Positions 43,501 through 52,500 of a stretch of DNA of 64,000 bases are shown piece after piece (the first letter of the stretch is position 1; every line of letters begins with the position of its first letter). Under the pieces are notes generated by a model that made no database searches, was not told the DNA's origin, and was given only the letters and a program-made list of their open reading frames with translations. The stretch is from Chrysophaeum taylorii (Eukaryota; Sar; Pelagophyceae; Pelagomonadales; Pelagomonadaceae), in assembly GCA_029834535.1 (NCBI GenBank), contig JAQMWT010000341.1, positions 237,153-301,152 of the forward strand. Reading direction: 5' to 3'. The position numbers were made by a program, and so were the translations under genes.

Positions 43501-46500
43501 AGCAGCGGCTCGTTGTTTCTCAACACAGCAAACAGCGGGACAACTGGAACCAGTGGGCGGCTGGTATTCAGCTCTGGTTCATCAAGTGCCGGAAACAGCG
43601 GATGCGTCTGCTTGGCATCGGGCGCTGCGACAGCAGGGCGCGGAGGCACCGTGCGCCTTGTGGTTGGAAGTGGGACTAGCAACGCAGGCGGCGAACTCAC
43701 TGTTCACGCCGGGCGTTCAACGTCTGCGAGTGGCGGCAGTGTGCTGCTTTCTTCTAGTGAGGGCACTGCAACCAGCAGCGGGGTGGTCGCCTTGAGCACG
43801 GCAAACAGCGGCGCCACGGGTAGCAGTGGCGTGCTACTTTTCAGCTCGGGCTCAGCCGTCTCTGGAAATTCCGGCACGGTTGCTCTCGGTACCGGAGCTA
43901 GCACGGGTGGACGAAGTGGACGACTAATCATGGGAGTTGGAAGTGGCACCAGCGGGCATGCAAGCTGCGTTGCCATTTACTCAGGGCGCAGCACGATCCA
44001 CAGCGGTGGAAAACTTCTGGCTTATTCGGGCGAAGGAACTGCTACAAGTAGTGGTGGCGTCATAATTCTAAGTGCCAACTCTGGCGTTGGTGGCGTGAGC
44101 GGGCGTCTAGTCTTTAGTTCGGGCACAGGCGCTTCAGGAAATAGTGGCCTTTTGTTGCTTGGCTCCGGAGCATCGTCTGGGGGTCGTGGTGGTTGCGTCA
44201 CACTTGCAGCTGGAAGTGGGACCAGCGGCGTTGGCGCCGCCATGGATGCCACGTCGGGCCGCAGTACGTCTGTCACGGGCGGGAAGGTCGTTGTCGATGG
44301 GGGTGAAGGAACTGCGTCAAGCAGTGGCCAAATTTCAATTCAGTCTGCAAACTCGGGCGTCGCAGGTTGCAGCGGGCACCTCGTCTTCAGCAGCGGGTCG
44401 GCAAATTCGGGAAACAGCGGGAGCTTAATGGTGGGTACCGGAGTTTCAACGGCAGGCCGCGCCGGAGCGGTGATGATAAGCGTGGGTAGTGGCACGAGCG
44501 GCAGCGGGGCAGAGGTCGTCATAGTTTCTGGCCGCAGCACGACTCGAAGTGGTGGCTATATCTCAACATCAACTGGCGAAGGAACAGCCTCGAGTAGTGG
44601 AGCAGTCGCGATCGTGTCACCAAACAGTGGTGTCAGTGGTGTGAGCGGATTGCTGGTGTTCAGCTCGGGATCTTCGCAGTCTGGAAACAGTGGCGCGGTG
44701 ATGATTGGGTCGGGCGCTTCGTCTTTGGGACGCGGTGGGGCGGTGAGGCTAAGCATAGGCAGTAGTACAAGCGGATCAGGAGGATCAATCCAGATGCATT
44801 CTGGCCGAAGCACGGTGCTCAGTGGCGGTTGCCTCGCCATAACGAGCGCAGAGGGGACGCATTCGAGCAGTGGGTCCATTTCGATCCGCACGGCAAACTC
44901 TGGAGCTCAAGGCTCGAGCGGTCTGCTTGTGTTTAGTTCTGGATCGGCAAAGACTGGCAACAGCGGTGCGTTGCTTGTTGGATCGGGTGCTGCCAGCGCT
45001 GGTACCGGCTCAGCGCTGAGTGTGAGTGTCGGTAGCGGTACAAGCGGATTCGGAGGCACTCTGGGCTTGGTGTCCGGAAGGAGCACGGTCATGTCGGGTG
45101 GCGTTGTGGTGTTCGAGAGCGGCGAAGGAACAGCAAGTAGTAGCGGAGCGCTGCACATCAAGAGTGCTAATTCAGGCCTCGGGGGTGTCAGTGGTTATGT
45201 GTCATTCAGTTCTGGTTCAGCCAAGCTGGGAAACAGTGGAATGATGTGCATCGGTACAGGCGACGCTGCAGCTGGCTGCGGAGGAGCTATCAGGATCAAA
45301 GCTGGCAGCGGGGCTAGTGGTGCCGCTGCCTGTGTTGACGTATCATCAGGGCGGAGCACTCTTCACACGGGCGGTTATCTAAGCGTGACCGGCAGCGAAG
45401 GAACGGCGACAAGCAGCGGTGCCATGTGCATCCAGACGGCCAATAGTGGCGTCGCTGGAACGAGCGGGAGGCTCTCATTTAGTTCAGGATCGTCGCAGAC
45501 AGGAAACTCGGGTGTGCTGCGCGTAGCTTCTGGTGTGGCATCGGCGGGTCGCGGAGGTTATGTGTGTCTGAGTGTTGGAAGTGGAACTAGCGGTGTTGGG
45601 GGTATAATGTCGTTGGCAACAGGGCGCAGTACGTCAGTCACAGGCGGCGCAGTGCGTCTGCAGTCAGGCGAAGGCACCGCGGGGAGCAGCGGCATGATAT
45701 CGCTGCAAACAAGCAACACCGGCGTCTGTGGCTGCAGCGGGCTGCTCATCTTCAGCTCTGGAAATGCGGCGACGGGTAACTCCGGGGTTGTGTTATTGGG
45801 TACCGGTGAATCTTCTTCTGGCCACGGAGCTGGTGTGCGGCTCACCGTTGGGAGTGGCACGAGCGGAGTTGGCAGCAACATCGAAGCCATGTCAGCCCGC
45901 AGTACCACAGTATCTGGTGGTACAATAGCTGTGAACACCGCCGAGGGTACGGTGTCGAGCAGCGGCTCGTTGCTTGTCAACACGGCAAACAGCGGGATAA
46001 CCGGGGCCAGTGGAAGGTTGGTATTCAGCTCTGGTTCATCAAATGCCGGAAACAGTGGTAACCTCGCATTTGCCTCAGGCACCGCGACAGTAGGTCGCGG
46101 AGGCACCGTGCGCCTTGTGGTTGGAAGTGGGACTAGCAACGCAGGTGGCGAACTCACTGTTCACGCCGGGCGTTCAACGTCTGCGAGTGGCGGCAGTGTG
46201 CTGCTTTCTTCTAGTGAGGGCACTGCAACCAGCAGCGGGGTGGTCGCCTTGAGCACGGCAAACAGCGGCGCCACGGGTAGCAGTGGCGTGCTACTTTTCA
46301 GCTCGGGCTCAGCCGTCTCTGGAAATTCCGGCACGGTTGCTCTCGGTACCGGAGCTAGCACGGGTGGACGAAGTGGGCGAGTTATCATGGGAGTTGGAAG
46401 TGGCACCAGCGGGCATGCAAGCTGCGTTGCCATTTACTCGGGGCGCAGCACGATCCACAGCGGTGGAAAACTTCTGGCTTATTCAGGCGAAGGAACTGTT

Positions 46501-49500
46501 ACAAGTAGTGGTGGCGTCATAATTCTAAGTGCCAACTCTGGCGTTGGTGGCGTGAGCGGGCGTCTAGTCTTTAGTTCGGGCACAGGCGCTTCAGGAAATA
46601 GTGGCCTTTTGTTGCTTGGCTCCGGAGCATCGTCTGGGGGTCGTGGTGGTTGCGTCACACTTGCAGCTGGAAGCGGGACCAGCGGCGTGGGCGCCGCCAT
46701 GGATGCCACGTCGGGGCGCAGTACGTCTGTCACGGGCGGGAAGGTCGTTGTCGATGGGGGTGAAGGAACTGCGTCAAGCAGTGGCCAAATTTCAATTCAG
46801 TCTGCAAACTCGGGCGTCGCAGGTTGCAGCGGGCACCTCGTCTTCAGCAGCGGGTCGGCAAATTCGGGAAACAGCGGGAGCTTAATGGTGGGTACCGGAG
46901 TTTCAACGGCAGGCCGCGCCGGAGCGGTGATGATAAGCGTGGGTAGTGGCACGAGCGGCAGCGGGGCAGAGGTCGTCATAGTTTCTGGCCGCAGCACGAC
47001 TCGAAGTGGTGGCTATATCTCAACATCAACTGGCGAAGGAACAGCCTCGAGTAGTGGAGCAGTCGCGATCGTGTCACCAAACAGTGGTGTCAATGGTGTG
47101 AGCGGATTGCTGGTGTTCAGCTCGGGATCTTCGCAGTCTGGAAACAGTGGCGCGGCGATGATTGGGTCGGGCGCTTCGTCTTTGGGGCGCGGTGGGGCGG
47201 TGAGGCTAAGCATAGGCAGTAGTACAAGCGGATCAGGAGGATCAATCCAGATGCATTCTGGCCGAAGCACGGTGCTCAGTGGCGGTTGCCTCGCGATAAC
47301 GAGCGCAGAGGGGACGCACTCGAGCAGTGGGTCCATTTCGATCCGCACGGCAAACTCTGGAGCTCAAGGCTCGAGCGGTCTTCTGGTGTTCAGCTCGGGC
47401 ACTTCAGTCAGTGGGAACAGCGGCGTGGTGCTCGTCGGATCGGGCGCTGCCAGCGCAGGTATTGGCGGAGGCCTAAGTGTGAGCGTCGGCAGCGGCACGA
47501 GTGGATTCGGAGGTGCTGTATGCTTGGTTTCCGGGCGCAGTACGGCCAAGTCGGGTGGCATCATTGTTATCGAGAGCGGTGAAGGAACTACCAGTAGCAG
47601 CGGCGCGCTGCACGTGAACAGCGCGAATTCCGGCGCAGGGGGCGTCAGTGGCTATCTATCGTTTAGTTCTGGCACGACCAAGTCGGGCAATAGCGGAGTA
47701 CTGTGCATCGGTACAGGCGACGCCACTGCCGGACGTGGAGGTGCGATCAGCATTACTGCTGGCAGCGGAACGAGTGGTAATGGTGCTTTGATTAACGTAT
47801 ATTCCGGGCGAAGCACCGTACACACTGGTGGGCACCTAAGCGTGAGCGCAAGTGAAGGAACGGCTGCAAGCAGCGGTTCAGTGTGCATCCATACGGCAAA
47901 CAGCGGAGTAGGGGGGACGAGCGGCCTTCTCTCGTTCAGTTCAGGGTCGTCGCGCACAGGAAACTCCGGTGCGCTGTGCGTGGCGTCGGGTGTGGCATCG
48001 GCTGGTCGCGGAGGCTCTGTGAGTCTGAGTGTTGGGAGTGGAAGTAGCGGACATGGGGGCATTATCTCGTTGGCATCGGGTCGCAGTTCATCAGTCACAG
48101 GAGGTGCATTGCAGCTAGAGTCAGGTGAAGGCACCGCGTCAAGCAGTGGCACCATCATGTTGCAAACGAATAATGCTGGTTTCGGCGGAAGCAGCGGCCT
48201 GCTCGTTTTCAGTTCCGGGAGTGCAGTGACCGGAAACTCAGGAACTGTCGTGATCAGCACAGGTCCTGCTTCTTCTGGCCGTGGAGGCACAGTCCGCCAA
48301 TCCGTAGGCAGCGGAACAAGCGGGGCAGGAGGGAATGTCGTATTCCTTCCGGGAAGAAGCTCACTGATGTCAGGAGGCCAGCTATCATTCCTGTCTGGTG
48401 AAGGAACGACGACAACCAGCGGAACTCTTTGTCTCCAAATTGCGAATAGTGGATCATCCGGATGTAGCGGTAGGCTTTGTTTTAGTTCTGGCTTCTCCTC
48501 TAATGGAAATTCTGGTAATATTGCGCTTGACTCTGGTCCAAGTTCAGCCGGACGAGGTGGCGCTATATTGTTGGCTGTGGGGAGTGGAACATCCGGCGTT
48601 GGTGGCCGGGTTGTTCTTGCGAGTGGTGTTAGTACTGTTGCGACTGGCGGTTTGCTGAGTGTTTTTGGCGGTGAGGGTACTGCAACGTCTAGTGGTGTTG
48701 TTTGCATTGTCAGCGCAAACTCGGGTGCGAACGGGGTGAGCGGACACTTAACGTTCAGCTCGGGGTCGTCCACCTCGAAAAACAGCGGCTCTATGTGCCT
48801 CGGTACCGGCACGGCATCCGGGGGATCTGGCGGCATCTTAAACTTATGTGTCGGCAGCGGAACGAGCGGAGCTGGTGGTAACATCCGTGGGAAGGGTGGA
48901 CGAGCGATCGCGAAGAGCGGTGGCGCAGTTCGGCTGAGCAGCGGAGAAGGTACAGCATCAAGCAGTGGCAGCATAAGCATCACGAGCTCGAACGCGGGAG
49001 TGTCAGGGTGCAGTGGACCGCTCGTCTTCAGTTCGGGGACGTCGAAAAGTGACAACTCGGGTGGTGTCCATCTTGGCACATCACCAGCATCTGGGGGAAA
49101 GGCTGGTAGTATCAGCTTGAGTTTGGGCAGTGGTGCGAGTGGTGCGGGATCGTCGAGTCAGTTGTTGGCTGCACGCAGTACCACCAGCACCGGTGGACTT
49201 CTCGTCTTCTTCACCGGCGAAGGAACCGTGTCTAGCAGTGGGTCGATCTGCATTTTAAGTGCTAATGCTGGGTTGGGCGGCGGAGGAGGTGGACTTATGT
49301 TCAGCTCTGGCGTTGCAACTGCTGGGAATAGTGGCTCAAACCTAGTCGGTTCAAGAGAATCTACTGCTGGTCGCGGTGGCTTTGTTTTACTGGCCGTAGG
49401 GAGCGGAACAAGTGGTGCTGGCGGATCTGTCAGCGTGTATTCTGGTAGGAGCACCTCACAGACAGGTGGGTGCGTTGACATCGCTGGCGGAGAGGGTACC

Positions 49501-52500
49501 GTGTCGAGTAGCGGAAGCATACTCGTTCGTACGACCAACGGCGGCGTGTCAGGAGCGAACGGTGCTCTCGTATTCAGCTCAGGATCTGCATGTAACAGTA
49601 ATAGCGGCGGGGTCTCGATGAGTTCAGGAACTTCGACGTCTGGTCGTGGTGGCGCAGTCTATATTAGTAGCGGCAGTGGCACTTCCGGTTCGGGCGGGGC
49701 CATATCGCTATTCGGCGGAAGATCAACAGCGAAGACTGGCGGTGCCATCTCAATCCGTGCTGGCGAGGGCACGGCATCCTCTAGTGGTGCAATTTTCATC
49801 AGCAGCACAAACGTGGGCACGGACGGTACCAGCGGCATCCTAACATTCAGCTCTGGAATCGGAACCGCTGGTAACAGCGGTGTGATGACGTTCGGAACCG
49901 GGGTAGCAACCGAAGGATGTGGTGGCAGCGTGCGGCTAAATGTGGGGAGTGGCACGAGTGGAACAGGCGGTCAGCTGGAGATTCTCAGTGGCCGTGCGAC
50001 ATCCGCGACTGGTGGCACATTGGAGTTATTGAGTGGTGAAGGGACAGCGACAAGTAGCGGTGCAATTTTGATGACGACATCTAATGCTGGGGACTCTGGT
50101 AATTCGGGTTTTCTTCGATTTAGCTCGGGTACCTCGGTAACCGGCAACTCCGGCTCCATTAGATTTGGCTCGGGGTCGGCATCATCTGGGCAAGCTCGAA
50201 AGCTCACCATCAGTGTCGGTAGCGGCACGAGCGGAATCGGTGGCACGTTTGGTACTACAGCTGGACGTGGCACTCAAAGTACGGGGGGCCTGATGCTCTT
50301 CTCGAGCGGAGAAGGAACGGCGACGAGCAGTGGTTCGTTGTCGATCACCACGGCAAACTCTGGTGTCGGCGGTGGTAGCGGGTATCTTTCATTCAGCTCT
50401 GGTTCGAGCACGACCGGAAACAGCGGTGCCACGTCGGTCGCATCGGGAGCCGCAACTGATGGAACCAGTGGTTCCGTTTGCATCGCCATTGGCAGTGGTA
50501 CTAGCGGCACAGGAGGCAATACTCAAGTTCTCGGAGGGCGAGCATCCGAAATGACGGGAGGGCGTATTGTGGTTCATGCTGGCGAAGGCACAGCGTCAAG
50601 CTCTGGCATGGTTAGAATCTTCACTATGAATAGCGGTCAAGCGGGATTGAGTGGCCGATTAGTCTTCAGTACTGGCTCGTCGCGCTCTGGCAACAGCGGT
50701 CGTATCGCTGCAGGTTCCGGTTCGAGCACGGTCGGAAGAGGCGGCGCTATCCTCTTGACTGTGGGGAGTGGAAGTTCAGGTGTTGGTGGCCGATGTTTTT
50801 GTGCGAGTGGCGGTAGTACTATCGCGACTGGTGGGTCATTGAGGTTTCTTAGTGGCGAGGGCACGGCAACGTCGAGTGGCACAGTTCGTGTTTTCAGCGC
50901 GAACTCTGGAGTGAACGGTGTGAGCGGATACTTGGCGTTCAGCTCGGGAGCTTCCTCATCAAGCAACAGCGGTTCTGTGTGCTTTGATTCCGGTGCGGCC
51001 ACAGGTGGAAGTGGCGGCACCATAAAGTTATGTGTCGGCAGTGGAACGAGTGGCGCTGGCGGTAGCATTCGCACCAGTAGCGGGCGTGCGACTGCAACGA
51101 GTGGTGGGTTGGTTCGGCTGAGTAGTGGAGAAGGAACGGCGTCAAGCAGCGGCAGCATCAGCATCGTGAGCTCAAACGCTGGAGTATCTGGGTGCAGCGG
51201 ACTACTCGTCTTTAGTTCGGGGACTGCAAAAACTGGCAATTCGGGTGACCTGCTTGTTGGTTCGGCTTCGGCCGCGGGCGGCAAGGCTGGCGACGTTACC
51301 ATAGGTGTAGGCAGTGGCACGAGTGGTGTTGGTAGTGCAATCACATTGTTAGCTGGTCAAGACGCTGTCAATACTGGAGGGCATTTGGAATTAGCAAGCG
51401 GAGAAGGGACGGGGACAAGCAGTGGCTCGATTTTGCTTTCGAGCGCAAACGTTGCATGCGCTGGTGCGAGCGCTCTCCTAGTATTCAGCACGGGCGTGGC
51501 CCGAGGAGGCGGGAACAGTGGAACTACAATGCTCGCGTCGGGGGTGTCGACTGGTGGACGCGGAGGCAGCCTTATACTCACTGTTGGGAGCGGCACAAGT
51601 GGTGTCGGCGGTACTATCAGCGCGTATTCTGGTAGAAGTACTTCACAGTCGGGTGGGCGTGTCGACACCACAGGCGGCGAGGGTACCGCGTCGAGTAGCG
51701 GAAGCATAATCGTTTCGACGATCAACGTCGGCATATCGGGAACGAGTGGTGCTCTGGTTTTCAGCTCAGGATCCGTCTGTAACAGTAATAGCGGAGGAAT
51801 AATGTTTGGTTCTGGAGCTTCGACGTCCGGTCGTGGCGGCGCGATCTTTATTAGTAGCGGGGGTGGCACCTCCGGTTCGGGCGGGGCCATGTCGCTATTC
51901 GGCGGAAGATCAACGGCGAAGACTGGTGGCGCCATCTCAATCCGTGCTGGCGAGGGCACGGCATCCTCGAGTGGTGCAATCTTCATCGGCAGCACAAACG
52001 CAGGCTCGGCCGGTACCAGTGGCATCCTAACATTCAGCTCCGGAATCGGAACCGCTGGTAACAGCGGTGTGGTAACGTTCGGAACCGGGGTGGCGACCGG
52101 AGGATGTGGTGGCAGGGTGCGGGTGAATGTGGGAAGTGGCACGAGTGGAACAGGCGGTCAGCTGGAGGTTCTCAGTGGCCGTGCGACATCCGCGACGGGT
52201 GGCACACTGGAGTTATTGACTGGTGAGGGGACGGCGACAAGTAGTGGTGCAATTTTGATGACGTCATCAAATGCTGGAGACTCTGGTAATTCGGGCTTTC
52301 TTCGATTTAGCTCGGGTACCTCGGTGACCGGCAACTCCGGCTCCACTAAATTTGGCTCGGGGTCGGCGTCGGCTGGGCGAAGTGGAAAGCTCACAATCAG
52401 TGTTGGTAGCGGCGCGAGCGGAATCGGTGGCACATTTGGTACGACAGCTGGACGTGGCACTCAAAGTACAGGAGGCGTGATGGTCTTCTTGAGCGGAGAA

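Noticed and set aside
41919-43700. 593-codon - strand open frame, the longest antisense frame left of 60 kb
   Set aside because: Pro-rich mirror of the regular units with the period of the + repeat; no independent coding signal.
47652-49079. 475-codon - strand open frame
   Set aside because: Antisense of in-frame + strand units.
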